Assembly (NCBI RefSeq): GCF_011752065.1
Contig: NZ_JAAIJY010000014.1
Coordinates: 1 to 64,000, forward strand
Origin: Actinomyces sp. ZJ308
GTDB lineage: Bacteria > Actinomycetota > Actinomycetes > Actinomycetales > Actinomycetaceae
Direction: 5' to 3'
DNA length: 64,000 nucleotides
Shown: positions 8,328 to 18,760 of the stretch, piece after piece
Position numbering within the stretch: the stretch's first letter is position 1
Layout: every line of letters starts with the position of its first letter
Notes under the pieces: model-generated
What the model saw: only the letters and a program-made list of their open reading frames with translations
What the model was told of the DNA's origin: nothing
Databases searched by the model: none
Program-made: the position numbers and the translations under genes

Positions 8328-9569
8328 TCAGGACCTGGCCGCCATTGAGAGCACCTCGGTGGGACGCAGGGGCCTGCCGGCGCGGGCCTCGGCCAGCAGC
8401 AGCCTGACAGCCGCCTCCCTCTGCCCCCCGTAGGCCCCGACGGCGGCGATCTGGCGCTGGTAGGAGGCGCCCGTCTCCAGGGTGGCGCGCACGGATTCCA
8501 GCTCGGCGGCGCAGCCGAGGTCCTCGGCGACGGGTGCCAGCTCGGTGAGCATCCGCTCGACCGTCTCGCCCACCAGTTCCTCCTCACCGGCGGAGTTGAC
8601 GATGAGGATCGCGTCCATGCCGTAGCGGGCCGAGCGCCACTTGTTCTCGGCGACGTACCAGTCGGGCATCGCATCGAGCTCCTCGCCCCGGTCCAGGGTG
8701 CGGGAGAAGGACTCCACGAGGCACTGGGTCAGCGCCGCGATCCCGGCCAGCTCGGTCAGGTTCGTCGCGGCGTCGCAGGCCCGCACCTCGATGGTCCCCA
8801 GGCGCGGGGAGGGGCGCACGTCCCAGCGGATCTCGGTGAAGTCCTCGATGACGCCGGTGTGGACCAGGTCCCCGGTGTAGCTCTCCAGCTGCTCCCAGGT
8901 ACTGAACTGCTCGGGCGCGCCGGCGGTGGGAAGCTGCTGGAACATCATGGCCCGGTTGTCCGCGTAGCCCGTGTCCGCTCCCGCCCAGAAGGGCGAGGAG
9001 GCGCTCAGGCACTGCAGGTGCGCGGTGCGCGTGAGCAGTGCCTTGAGGATCGGCAGGACCTTGGCCCGGTCCTCAACCCCGACGTGCACGTGGGTGCCGA
9101 AGATGAGCATCTGGTGACCCCATAGCCGGGTACGGTCCACCAGGCGGGCGTAGCGCTCGGCGTTGGTCACCTTCTGCACCAGAGGGTCGGCGAAGGGGTG
9201 GGTGCCCGCAGAGGCCAGGTCCACGCGCAGGGGATCGGTGACCGGAAGAACCCGGTCGAAGGCGAGTGCGATGTCCTCCACGCACTGGGCCACGGTCCGG
9301 CGCGCCCCGGAGACCAGCTCGATGGTGTTGAGCATCATCTCGCCGTGCACATGCGGGTCCGAGCCCACTTTCTGGAGGATCTCCTCGGCGCACTGGCGTA
9401 GGTCGAGGCTGTCGCGGTCGATGAGCGCCAGCTCCCACTCCACCCCCAGCGTGGACCGGGCCGAGCTGGCGAAGGGCAGTGACTGGGGACGGCGGGCCGG
9501 CGGCAGCTGAGAGCCCGTGGAGGCGGGTGAGGTGCTCGGGTTCGTGGTGGTGTCAGTCATGTCCTGCAT
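8328..9569 (-). CDS. carboxylate-amine ligase, glutamate-cysteine ligase type 2 family (YbdK-like)
   Basis: A 413-residue cytoplasmic ATP-dependent ligase of the GCS2 superfamily. Supporting blocks are TLGVEWELALID, ELVSGARRTVAQC, GTHVHVGVED and WDVRPSPRLGTIEVRACDAATN. Members join glutamate (or another carboxylate) to an amine such as cysteine; actinobacterial homologues include EgtA of ergothioneine synthesis, but no other egt gene is nearby, so the true substrate is open. Two ATGs (9569, 9560) compete; AGGAC motifs lie before both and GAGGAG lies further up. The first 30 residues are low-complexity. Confidence 0.85.
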   Translation of the reverse strand: MQDMTDTTTNPSTSPASTGSQLPPARRPQSLPFASSARSTLGVEWELALIDRDSLDLRQCAEEILQKVGSDPHVHGEMMLNTIELVSGARRTVAQCVEDIALAFDRVLPVTDPLRVDLASAGTHPFADPLVQKVTNAERYARLVDRTRLWGHQMLIFGTHVHVGVEDRAKVLPILKALLTRTAHLQCLSASSPFWAGADTGYADNRAMMFQQLPTAGAPEQFSTWEQLESYTGDLVHTGVIEDFTEIRWDVRPSPRLGTIEVRACDAATNLTELAGIAALTQCLVESFSRTLDRGEELDAMPDWYVAENKWRSARYGMDAILIVNSAGEEELVGETVERMLTELAPVAEDLGCAAELESVRATLETGASYQRQIAAVGAYGGQREAAVRLLLAEARAGRPLRPTEVLSMAARS

Positions 9570-9627
9570 GTCCTGGTCGTCTCCTCGGGGTCCTCAGGTC
9601 CTTGGCGGGCACTGACGGGGTTGGTCT

Positions 9628-10938
9628 CTAGTCGCTGGAGGGGGCGCTGTCGCGTCGATGGGCTGATGGCTCAGCCGGTGAGTCAGTTGGTAGGTCGCTG
9701 ACAATGGGCTCGACGACGAGGACGGCCCCCTTGGCCTTGTCTCCCACGCGGGTGAGGATCCAGGTCTCCGACTCCTGGCCGCTGAGCCTCAGTGAGGCGC
9801 GCAGCGCGTCGGGGGAGACGTCGACCCCGCGCTTGAGGATCTCCAGGCTCCCGACCCTCAGCTCGCGGGCCCGGGCCCGCAGGGACTTGAGCCTCAGAGG
9901 CAGGATCTCGGTGAGCCGGAAGGAGCGCACGAAGGGGGCGGTCGCTGCGTCGGGAAGGCTCTCCGACGTGAGATAGCCGATCCTCGGCCCCACCGGGCGG
10001 GCGCCCAGGGCCTCGCAGAGGTGGGCGACGAGCCCGGCGCGGATGGCGGCGCCGTCGGGCACGTGGATGATGCTTCCCAGATCGTCGGGCGAGCCGATCG
10101 GGTCGACCTGGACCGGTGGCTCGGAGGGATCGGTGCAGCTGGGGTCGGTCAGTGTGTAAGCCCTCGCGCCGTCGGCCCCGGAGCGCAGAACCAGGGCGGA
10201 GCGCCCGGGGCCCTCGGGGGCGAGCGGACCGCACCAGATGGTGGCCTCAACGACGTCGCCGTCCACACTCACCCACTGGGTGTGGGAGTCGGGTGGTAGA
10301 GCGGCGTGGTCGATGCCGGGGGCGACCTTGACACCGAGAGCGGGGACGGACTTGCGCAGCGCGAGCACCCGCGACAGAGCCGGAGACCACTGCTCGGGGT
10401 CGGCGATGCGCCGCCCCTGCGCCCGGCGGGCCGGATCGGCGAAGACGGCGTCGACCCCGCGCTCGGTCAGGTCGATCTCCAGGGCGTCGGCGCACTCGAC
10501 GCTCGCGTGCGGGAAGGGCATGAGGTTGATGGTCGCCAGAGCGGCCGTGGCCTCATCATGGTCGACGGCGAGCACCGGCAGGTCGAGCCCGGCCAGGGCG
10601 ACGGCGTCGCCGCCGATACCGCAGCCCAGGTCCGCGACCTTCGTCACGCCCGCCGCCGCGTAGCGGGCGGCGTGGTGGGCCGAGACCGCCAACCGGGTGG
10701 CCTGCTCCAGGCCGTCGGCGGTGAAGAGCATCTGCTGGGCGAAGGGCCCGAACTTGGCCGATGCCCGGGCGCGCAGACGCTGCTGGGTCAGTGCGGCCGC
10801 CACCAGGGCGGGGGAGTGGCCCTCCTCGCGCAGGGAGCGTCCCAGCGAGAGGGCCTCGGCCGGGTCGTAGGGGGGCAGGGAGGACAGAAGCTCCCAGCCC
10901 TCGGGCGTCAGGAGGAGCGCGACGTGGTTCTCAGCCAT
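9628..10938 (-). CDS. class I SAM-dependent methyltransferase with THUMP-like C-terminal domain
   Basis: A 436-residue protein. A helical N-terminal region (TPEGWELLSSLPPYDPAEAL...) precedes a Rossmann methyltransferase core with the SAM-binding motif VADLGCGIGGDAVAL, acidic loop VLAVDHDE and the DAVFADPARRAQGRR motif. The C-terminal part contains RIGYLTSESL and ends in the THUMP-like section. Close relatives are widespread in actinobacteria and uncharacterised; an RNA substrate is suspected because of the THUMP-like domain. The frame stays open upstream to 11400, but homologue-like sequence begins only at MAENHVALLL (10938); ATG 10950 is the alternative. Confidence 0.85.
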   Translation of the reverse strand: MAENHVALLLTPEGWELLSSLPPYDPAEALSLGRSLREEGHSPALVAAALTQQRLRARASAKFGPFAQQMLFTADGLEQATRLAVSAHHAARYAAAGVTKVADLGCGIGGDAVALAGLDLPVLAVDHDEATAALATINLMPFPHASVECADALEIDLTERGVDAVFADPARRAQGRRIADPEQWSPALSRVLALRKSVPALGVKVAPGIDHAALPPDSHTQWVSVDGDVVEATIWCGPLAPEGPGRSALVLRSGADGARAYTLTDPSCTDPSEPPVQVDPIGSPDDLGSIIHVPDGAAIRAGLVAHLCEALGARPVGPRIGYLTSESLPDAATAPFVRSFRLTEILPLRLKSLRARARELRVGSLEILKRGVDVSPDALRASLRLSGQESETWILTRVGDKAKGAVLVVEPIVSDLPTDSPAEPSAHRRDSAPSSD

Positions 10939-11164
10939 CACCCCGATCATTCCACGGCGGACCTGCCGGCGCGCGTGATGTTCACTGGGTGGAGCGAGAG
11001 GAGGACTGAGAGAGGGGCGAGGGGGCTCATCAGGGCGGGCGGATGACCGGGTGGGGCTCTGGGCGAGTAAGGTTGTGGGCCGGTGTCCCACATGCCGGTG
11101 GGGCCGCGGCCATGGATGAGGGTCATGGACGAGGGGCTTGGACAGGAAGACGGATGGGTGGCCG

Positions 11165-11971
11165 ATGACTGACGAGGAGCCGCGATTCAGTGCGACCAGC
11201 GCATCTGATGCCATGACGGATGACGGCGAGGGTGACCGGCAGCCGGATCCTCGTGCTGTGAGCCGTCGCAGGGGTCCTCTGCGGCGGTTGGCGCGGATCC
11301 TGCTCGTTGTCGTCGGGATCGTTAGTCTCATCACGGCCGGGGCCAGTATCTGGGCCTGGACCGCCAGCGCCGGGCACATCGAGGTCGCCGGTGGGAGCAA
11401 CGGTGACGGCGGTGATGACGGTGCTGCGCGGGCCCCGGTGGCGATCGTCCTGGGGGCCGCCGTTCACGCCGACGGGCAGCCCTCGCCCTGGCTGGCCTAT
11501 CGTCTCGACGTCGCCGCAGATCTCTACACCAGCGGCCGGGTCGAGGCGATCCTCGTCTCCGGGGACAACCGGCGAGTCGGCTACGACGAGCCCACCGTCA
11601 TGCGCGGCTACCTCACCTCCAAGGGCATCCCCGGTGAGGCGATCGCCCTGGACTACGCGGGCTTCGACACCTATGACACCTGTGTGCGGGCCCGCAGGAT
11701 CTTCGGGATCGAGCGCGCCCTGCTCGTGACCCAGGACTTCCATGAGCCGCGCGCGGTCGCCATCTGCCGCGCCGTCGGCGTCAACGTCGAGGGCGTGGGC
11801 GACTCGCGTGCCCGCCGCGACCGCATCAGCTGGGCCGTCAGCTGGACGCGTGAGCGCCTGGCCACGATCAAGGCCGTCACCGATGTCCTCTCCCGGCGCG
11901 AGCCGACCCTGGGGCGCCGCGAGGCGAGCGTGGGAGAGGCCATCGCCTGGACACGGGAGCACCGGCGCTGA
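11165..11971 (+). CDS. SanA/YdcF-like DUF218 membrane protein
   Basis: A 268-residue protein with a charged cytoplasmic N-terminus (RRRGPLRRLAR), one transmembrane helix (ILLVVVGIVSLITAGASIWAW) and an extracytoplasmic DUF218 domain (VAIVLGAAVHADGQPSPWLAYRLD, AILVSGDNRRVGYDEPTVMRGYL, ALLVTQDFHEPRAVAICRAVG). The family includes SanA (vancomycin sensitivity in E. coli) and other envelope proteins whose biochemical activity is unsettled. ATG 11165 is preferred over the TTG at 11138. The final third carries a family-atypical Arg-rich tail. Confidence 0.88.
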   Translation: MTDEEPRFSATSASDAMTDDGEGDRQPDPRAVSRRRGPLRRLARILLVVVGIVSLITAGASIWAWTASAGHIEVAGGSNGDGGDDGAARAPVAIVLGAAVHADGQPSPWLAYRLDVAADLYTSGRVEAILVSGDNRRVGYDEPTVMRGYLTSKGIPGEAIALDYAGFDTYDTCVRARRIFGIERALLVTQDFHEPRAVAICRAVGVNVEGVGDSRARRDRISWAVSWTRERLATIKAVTDVLSRREPTLGRREASVGEAIAWTREHRR

Positions 11972-12008
11972 CGAGGGCTGACGCCCATGGCGAAACCATC
12001 GCCACGCT

Positions 12009-12035
12009 TTGGCACTCGCGTTGACTGAGTGCTAA
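12009..12035. promoter_or_regulatory. CIRCE operator (HrcA site) of groES
   Basis: TTGGCACTC-N9-GAGTGCTAA matches the CIRCE consensus TTAGCACTC-N9-GAGTGCTAA except for one base. It overlaps a good sigma70-type promoter (TTGACT at 12021-12026, 17-bp spacer, TAGATT at 12044-12049), so HrcA binding would block transcription until heat shock. Confidence 0.93.
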
Positions 12036-12221
12036 CGCCGTCGTAGATTCTCCGTCAGGCGCAGCGGAGTGCTCGCCCTGGTCCTGGGACGCAGGCGGGC
12101 GCCCTCTGCGACTCGCACTCCTGCTTCGTGCCGGACCGGCCCCCGCGACGGCGGTCGGGTACGCCTCGGGAGGGCGATCAAGCCGTTCTACTGCACGTTG
12201 AAGAGAAGGAGGAGGTCTCCG

Positions 12222-12518
12222 ATGTCGATCTCCATCAAGCCGCTCGAGGACCGCATCGTCGTCCAGACCGTTGAGGCCGAGCAGACCACCGCATCCGGCC
12301 TGGTCATCCCCGACACCGCCAAGGAGAAGCCCCAGGAGGGCAAGGTCGTGGCCGTGGGCCCCGGCCGCGTCGACGACTCCGGCAATCGGGTCCCGGTCGA
12401 CGTCGCCGAGGGTGACGTCGTCATCTACTCCAAGTACGGGGGCACCGAGGTCAGCTACGCCGGTGAGGACTACCTCATCCTGTCGGCCCGCGACGTCCTG
12501 GCGGTCGTCACCAAGTGA
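12222..12518 (+). CDS. groES: co-chaperonin GroES (Hsp10)
   Basis: The 98-residue lid of the GroEL folding chamber, cytoplasmic. Sequence shows [12 protein letters not shown], the mobile-loop region [14 protein letters not shown], and [17 protein letters not shown] 12222 is preceded by GAAGGAGG at good distance. It has its own CIRCE-controlled promoter and a long leader of about 170 bases. No groEL follows: the next gene is a convergent whiB after a strong terminator, so the partner chaperonin must be elsewhere. Confidence 0.97.
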   Translation: MSISIKPLEDRIVVQTVEAEQTTASGLVIPDTAKEKPQEGKVVAVGPGRVDDSGNRVPVDVAEGDVVIYSKYGGTEVSYAGEDYLILSARDVLAVVTK

Positions 12519-12552
12519 CCCGCTGAGATCATGTGCGCCACGCGGCGCCATG

Positions 12553-12598
12553 ACGTGTTGAGGGGGAGGCGCCTTGTGGTGCCTCCCCCTCAACACGT
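12553..12598. terminator. strong hairpin terminator after groES
   Basis: Perfect 18-bp inverted repeat (12553-12570 with 12581-12598), 10-base loop. It lies between convergent groES and whiB and can serve both. Confidence 0.85.
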
Positions 12599-12701
12599 GT
12601 GCGCAGAATGTCTGCTGCATGTCTGCGCCGTGCCCGGACAATTGTCCGGACGTTGACTTGGGAACGTCTGTGCTGTCGATTCCCTGAAACAGGGCGGAGC
12701 G

Positions 12702-13004
12702 TCAGGCCGGTTCGTTGGCGAAACGGCGTGCCTGCTGCTCGTAGTAAGCGCGCCGCTCCTCCTCGCTCATGCCTCCCCAGACGCCATAGGGCTCACGAGT
12801 GCTTAGAGCATGCTCTCGGCACTCCTCCAGGACGGGGCAGTCCTGACAAATGGCCTTTGCTCGTTCGTCCCGTCGTCGACGGGAACCGCCTCTCTCTCCT
12901 TCGGGGTGGAAGAAGACCGCGGAGTCCATGCCGAGGCAGGCTCCCCGGTACTGCCACTCCCAGAGAGTGGAGATCGGACCGGGCAGACGCGATGAGTCGT
13001 GCAT
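12702..13004 (-). CDS. WhiB-family Fe-S transcriptional regulator (WhiB2/WhmD-like)
   Basis: A 100-residue actinobacterial regulator carrying a [4Fe-4S] cluster that partners with the principal sigma factor. The four cysteines are present: Cys23 (RGACLGMDS), Cys53, Cys56 and Cys62 (CQDCPVLEEC). The GVWGG turn (residues 74-78) and a basic/acidic C-terminal tail follow. The FFHPEGERGG block is typical of the WhiB2/WhmD branch that governs septation and differentiation; the branch call is by resemblance. ATG 13004 has a very strong AAAGGAGGGGAGG leader. Confidence 0.94.
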   Translation of the reverse strand: MHDSSRLPGPISTLWEWQYRGACLGMDSAVFFHPEGERGGSRRRRDERAKAICQDCPVLEECREHALSTREPYGVWGGMSEEERRAYYEQQARRFANEPA

Positions 13005-14955
<1,951 letters not shown>

Positions 14956-14956
14956 G

Positions 14957-14998
14957 CCGGCTCTCCCCGCCCGCGGCTCAGTGGGCGGGGGAGTCCGG
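14957..14998. terminator. bidirectional hairpin between guaB and the exonuclease gene
   Basis: Imperfect 16-bp GC-rich inverted repeat (14957-14972 with 14983-14998) whose right arm covers the last codons of the convergent exonuclease gene. Confidence 0.6.
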
Positions 14999-15760
14999 CA
15001 GGGGCCAGGTGGTCTGTGCCGGAGTGCGCGAGGGGTTCCTGCGGGCCAGCCACTCGTTGAAGGACTCCGCCCAGGCGCGGTGGGCCCGGGCCTGGAAGGC
15101 GACGAGCTCCTCTGGGCTGAGATCCGAGACCTGCGGGTGGGCCGTGGCCAGCGCCTCAAGCACATCGAGCGTGGCGGCCACGTCCACCTCCGCGGTGTGC
15201 AGGGCCTCATCGACCCGCACGCCGTAGACCTCGCAGAGATCGCCCAGGCGGCGTTTGCCTCGGCGGTAGCGGTCCACGGCCCGGTCCAGGACCAGGGGGT
15301 CGGCGATGGGCCCCAGCTCGCGCCCCAGGCGCGAGCGCATCGTGGGCAGGCCGTGGCGGGCGAGCTCGGCCTCCATGAGAGTCAGGTCGTAGGAGGCGTT
15401 GAAGGCGACCACCGGGGATCCGGCCGTCATCGCCGCCACCAGATGGTCACTCACCTCTGCCAGTACCTCGGCCACCGGCCGTCCCTCGGCGCGGGCCCGC
15501 TCGGTGGTCACGCCGTGGACCGCGGAGGCGGCCTCGGGGATCTCCACACCGGGATCGGCGAGCCACGTGGTCACCGACTGCTGCCGGCCTCCATCGGCCC
15601 GGGGCCCTGTCCGCCAGACGAGCGCGGCCGTGACGAGGCGGTCCCGCGAGGGATCCACGCCCGTGGTCTCGGTGTCGAAACCGAGCAGAGGGCCGAAGGG
15701 CCAGGTCTGGAAGGCGCTGGAGGTGGCGTCGGACGCGGAGGAGGAGTGCGGGGTGCTCAT
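14978..15760 (-). CDS. DEDDh 3'-5' exonuclease (DnaQ/epsilon-like)
   Basis: A 260-residue exonuclease-fold protein. Exo I motif GFDTETTGVDP, Exo II NASYDLTLMEAEL, and Exo III HTAEVDVAAT are all present, so catalytic D-E-D-H-D residues are in place. It is a stand-alone exonuclease of the kind annotated as DNA polymerase III epsilon-like in actinobacteria, probably acting in repair or nucleic-acid turnover. The frame is open to 15841; ATG 15760 (MSTPHSSSAS) is chosen because the upstream 27 residues lack a ribosome site and family similarity. The real replicative proofreader is normally the PHP domain of DnaE in this group. Confidence 0.88.
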   Translation of the reverse strand: MSTPHSSSASDATSSAFQTWPFGPLLGFDTETTGVDPSRDRLVTAALVWRTGPRADGGRQQSVTTWLADPGVEIPEAASAVHGVTTERARAEGRPVAEVLAEVSDHLVAAMTAGSPVVAFNASYDLTLMEAELARHGLPTMRSRLGRELGPIADPLVLDRAVDRYRRGKRRLGDLCEVYGVRVDEALHTAEVDVAATLDVLEALATAHPQVSDLSPEELVAFQARAHRAWAESFNEWLARRNPSRTPAQTTWPLPDSPAH

Positions 15761-15906
15761 GGGTCCAGCATGCCACCGGGGTACGACACCTATGGCGACC
15801 GCTACCTGCTCCGTCCGGGGCTCGTCCGTCCTCCGGCTCATGCAGGCCGCGCCGGCTTGCGCAGGAGATGGCGCCAGTCGGTCCGGTAGATATCGGGTGG
15901 GGCCAC

Positions 15907-15912
15907 TAGGAT
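15907..15912 (+). promoter_or_regulatory. -10 element of guaB3, leaderless spacing
   Basis: TAGGAT ends exactly 7 bases before the ATG at 15919, repeating the guaB arrangement. No Shine-Dalgarno is present. Confidence 0.5.
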
Positions 15913-15918
15913 CGGACC

Positions 15919-17043
15919 ATGAGCACAGAGGTCGAGATCGGACGCTCCAAGCGCGCCCTGCGCGCCTACTCCTTCGACGACATCGCCCTGGTGCCGGCCC
16001 GCCGCACGCGTGACACCTCCGAGGTGCGGGTGGGCTGGCAGATCGACGCCTACCACGTGGACCTGCCGGTCATGGCCTCACCCATGGACTCGGTCATGAG
16101 CCCCGAGACCGCCATCATGGTGGGCCGCCTGGGCGGGATCGGCGTGCTGGACCTGGAGGGGCTGTGGACCCGCTACGAGGATCCCGCCGACGCCCTGGAA
16201 CGCATCCGTCAGGCCGACCCGTCCCAGGCCACCAGCGTCCTGCAGGAGGTCTACCGGGCCCCGGTCAGACCCGAGCTCATCACCGAGAGGCTCTCGCAGA
16301 TCCGTGCCTCCGGCGTCGTCGTCGCCGGGCGGCTCAGCCCCGCCCAGACCCAGCGGCACTGGCGCACCGTCGTCGAGGCGGGGGTGGACCTCATGGTCAT
16401 CCGCGGCTCCTTCGTGTCGGCCGAGCACGTCTCCGGCGCCGTCGAGCCCCTCAATCTCAAGCGCTTCATCTACGAGCTCGACGTGCCCGTCGTCGTCGGC
16501 GGGGTGACCACCTACACCGCCGCCCTCCACCTCATGCGCACCGGCGCGGCCGGGGTCCTCGTGGGCCAGGGCGGCGGGGCCTCCTCCTCGGTGCGCCAGG
16601 TCCTGGGCCTGCACATGCCCATGGCCACCGCCGTGGCCGACGTCGCCGGGGCCCGGCGCGACTACCTCGACGAGTCCGGGGGACGCTACGTCCATGTCAT
16701 CGCCGACGGCTCGGTGGGCAACTCCGGGGACGTCGTCAAGGCCATCGCCTGTGGCGCCGACGCCGTCATGCTCGGTGCCGCTCTCGCCCGTGCCGAGGAG
16801 GCGCCCGGCGGCGGGTACCACTGGGGCGCCGAGGCCCGCCACGAGCGCCTGCCGCGGGGCTTCCGCAGCCACGTGGGCACGGTCGGCACCATGGCCGAGA
16901 TCCTCAACGGCCCCTCCGACCGCGCCGACGGTACCCTCAACATCATGGGTGCGCTGCGCCGCACCCTGGCCACCACCGGCTATGCCGACGTCAAGGAGCT
17001 CCAGCGGGTTGAGATCGTCCTGGCCCCCTACATCGGCTCCTGA
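15919..17043 (+). CDS. guaB3: GuaB3 family IMP dehydrogenase-related protein
   Basis: A 374-residue IMPDH/GMPR-barrel protein without CBS domains. The N-terminus reads LRAYSFDDIALVPARRTRDTSEV and the phosphate-binding part HVIADGSVGNSGDVVKAIACGADAVMLG. At the place of the IMPDH catalytic loop GPGSICTTR it has GQGGGASSSVR, so the catalytic Cys is absent. Actinobacterial GuaB3 proteins are conserved next to guaB and their reaction is unclear; a cyanobacterial GuaB3 was reported as a GMP reductase (from memory). The pair with guaB, and a shared promoter style, suggest purine-linked co-regulation. Confidence 0.9.
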   Translation: MSTEVEIGRSKRALRAYSFDDIALVPARRTRDTSEVRVGWQIDAYHVDLPVMASPMDSVMSPETAIMVGRLGGIGVLDLEGLWTRYEDPADALERIRQADPSQATSVLQEVYRAPVRPELITERLSQIRASGVVVAGRLSPAQTQRHWRTVVEAGVDLMVIRGSFVSAEHVSGAVEPLNLKRFIYELDVPVVVGGVTTYTAALHLMRTGAAGVLVGQGGGASSSVRQVLGLHMPMATAVADVAGARRDYLDESGGRYVHVIADGSVGNSGDVVKAIACGADAVMLGAALARAEEAPGGGYHWGAEARHERLPRGFRSHVGTVGTMAEILNGPSDRADGTLNIMGALRRTLATTGYADVKELQRVEIVLAPYIGS

Positions 17044-17211
17044 GTGAGCCCCGCCACGACCAACAGCCTTTTTGAAGGTCGGAACAGTGCAACTGAGCCG
17101 TGATCTCGGGTAGTCTCAGCCGGGACGGCAGCCATCGCGCTGCTGAAACCGGTGCGGGGGCATGATCCGGTTCCCGCACCGCTAGCCCCCACATGTCACA
17201 AGGAGCTTCAC

Positions 17212-17478
17212 ATGGCCCAGGTCACCGCCACCATCGCTTCCAAGGTCGGTCTGCACGCCCGTCCCGCCGCCACCTTCGTCAAGGCCGTCGCTGAGAAGGG
17301 CGTCCCGGTCACCATCGCCAAGGAGGGCGGCGCTGCGGTCGACGCCTCCTCCATCCTCGGTGTGATGACTCTGGGCGCCGGCTTCGGTGACGTTGTCACC
17401 CTGGCCTCTGACGCCGACGGCGCCGACGCCGCTCTCGAGGAGCTCAAGGCCCTCCTCGAGACCGACCTGGACGCCTGA
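17212..17478 (+). CDS. ptsH: phosphocarrier protein HPr of the PTS
   Basis: An 88-residue phosphocarrier that passes phosphate from Enzyme I to sugar-specific EIIA. The active-site motif is KVGLHARPAA with His15; Ser46 is present in DASSILGV, the position of the regulatory serine in HPrs controlled by HPr kinase. ATG 17212 has AAGGAG at good distance. No ptsI is adjacent. A GC-rich hairpin terminator follows. Confidence 0.96.
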   Translation: MAQVTATIASKVGLHARPAATFVKAVAEKGVPVTIAKEGGAAVDASSILGVMTLGAGFGDVVTLASDADGADAALEELKALLETDLDA

Positions 17479-17493
17479 TAGCAGCCACAGCTG

Positions 17494-17526
17494 ACGGGGC
17501 GCGCTCCACTGCGGGGCGCGCCCCGT
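17494..17526 (+). terminator. terminator after ptsH
   Basis: Perfect 11-bp stem (17494-17504 with 17516-17526) and 11-base loop 15 bases after the HPr stop codon. Confidence 0.8.
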
Positions 17527-17577
17527 TCGCGTGCGAGTGCTTGAGCGCCCGCACGCGAACAGTGCCGCACGCTCACC

Positions 17578-18471
17578 ATGGACATCGTCGTCGCTCTCGT
17601 TCCGTCCCTGCTCTTCGGGGCGCTCTCCCTCCTGCTCGGGGCCTTTCCCACCGACACCCGCCGTCAGAACACCGCGGTCATGGTGGGGGCGGGAGTCGTC
17701 TCGCTGGTGTGCTCAGCCCTGCTCGGGGTGCCCTGGTCCCCACGTGCCACCGTGTGGGGCGCGGCCTGTGGGCTCATGTGGACCGGCGGTCAGGTCTTCG
17801 TTCTGCGGGCCTTCCGCGCCTGGGGCGTCAGCCGCACCATGCCGTTGACCACTGCCCTCCAGCTCCTGCTCAACGCCACCCTGGGGGTGAGCCTCTTCGG
17901 CGAGTGGCGCGCTCCTGGCGCTCTGGCCCTGGGATCGGGGGCGCTCGCGCTCATCATGGTCGGGGCGGCTGCCTGCTCCTGGCAGGAGCGCACCGGCCCC
18001 GGCCCCACGAGTGCGCAGCGACGTGACGGGTTGCTGGCCACTCTCGCCTCCGCCGTCCTCTACGGCTCCTACCCCTCGCTGCTGCGGGCCGTCCACGTGC
18101 CCTCGGCCCACGCCGTGGGTCCCATGGGACTGGGGCTGCTGGCCGGTGCGGTCCTGTGCGCCCTCGTCCTGCCTCGGAGCTCGCCCCTGCGCGGGCCGCG
18201 GATCGCACCGGCGGCGCTCGCCGGGGGCTTGTGGGCGATCGGCAACGCCCTCATGCTGCGCTCGACGGCGGCTGTGGGCGTGGCCTCCGGCTTCACCCTC
18301 TCCCAGCTCGGCTTCGTCCTGGCCACCGTCGGAGGCCTGACGATTCTGGGGGAGAGGCGCACCGGTCGGGAGCGGGTGGTGGTAGCAGGAGGAGTCGTGG
18401 CGGCCGTTGTCGGCCTGGTTCTCATGGGACTGGCCACCAGCATGGATTCGGCCTCGTCCTCATCCGGCTAG
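17578..18471 (+). CDS. GlcU/RhaT-type DMT-superfamily sugar uptake permease
   Basis: A 297-residue integral membrane protein with about ten hydrophobic helices, organised as an inverted repeat of five. The opening DIVVALVPSLLFGALSLLLG and the middle LASAVLYGSYPSLLRAVHV and GGLWAIGNALMLRSTAAVGVASGFTLSQLG resemble the GRP (glucose/ribose porter) family, which imports glucose or ribose by proton symport. The substrate here is not proven. No clear ribosome-binding site precedes ATG 17578. It lies 51 bases after the HPr terminator, so it is probably transcribed separately. Confidence 0.78.
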   Translation: MDIVVALVPSLLFGALSLLLGAFPTDTRRQNTAVMVGAGVVSLVCSALLGVPWSPRATVWGAACGLMWTGGQVFVLRAFRAWGVSRTMPLTTALQLLLNATLGVSLFGEWRAPGALALGSGALALIMVGAAACSWQERTGPGPTSAQRRDGLLATLASAVLYGSYPSLLRAVHVPSAHAVGPMGLGLLAGAVLCALVLPRSSPLRGPRIAPAALAGGLWAIGNALMLRSTAAVGVASGFTLSQLGFVLATVGGLTILGERRTGRERVVVAGGVVAAVVGLVLMGLATSMDSASSSSG

Positions 18472-18510
18472 GTCGGCTGTGGTTGCCGGTCGGGGCGTCG
18501 AGGACGTACT

Positions 18511-18600
18511 TCTCCGGCCAGGACTGCGCTTTCTCGCAGACGACTGAGGCCAGACCCCAGTCGTCTGCGAGAAAGCGCAGTCGCCGTCACGAAGGTAAGT
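18511..18600. repeat. dispersed long-palindrome repeat, copy 1
   Basis: Core is a perfect 25-bp inverted repeat (18522-18546 with 18558-18582) around an 11-base spacer; the flanks (GTACTTCTCC... and ...GAAGGTAAGTCC) are also roughly complementary. A second, diverged copy with the same arm sequence lies at 57901-57995. No U-tract; it looks like a REP/MITE-class element that may double as a terminator. Confidence 0.8.
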
Positions 18601-18662
18601 CCTGGTTGGGGATGGGAGGGTAGGTCACCGTTTGAAAGAGCTCCGTGCAGGATGCGCGACTA

Positions 18663-18704
18663 CGACGGCGGCGCCGTCGCAGCGGGAGGCTGCGGCGACG
18701 CCGT
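18663..18704 (-). terminator. probable terminator of the symporter operon
   Basis: Imperfect GC-rich inverted repeat (GACGGCGGCGCCGTCGCAGC against GCTGCGGCGACGCCGTC, loop GGGAG), downstream of the minus-strand small membrane protein gene. Confidence 0.5.
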
Positions 18705-18760
18705 CGATCGGTTTGGCGGTGAACCGGCCTTGGGGCTGACTCAGTCGAGCTCGGGTGGGC

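Noticed and set aside
10939-11400. N-terminal extension of the THUMP-like methyltransferase
   Set aside because: Low-complexity Pro/Arg sequence overlapping the start of the SanA-like gene; family similarity begins at about 10938.
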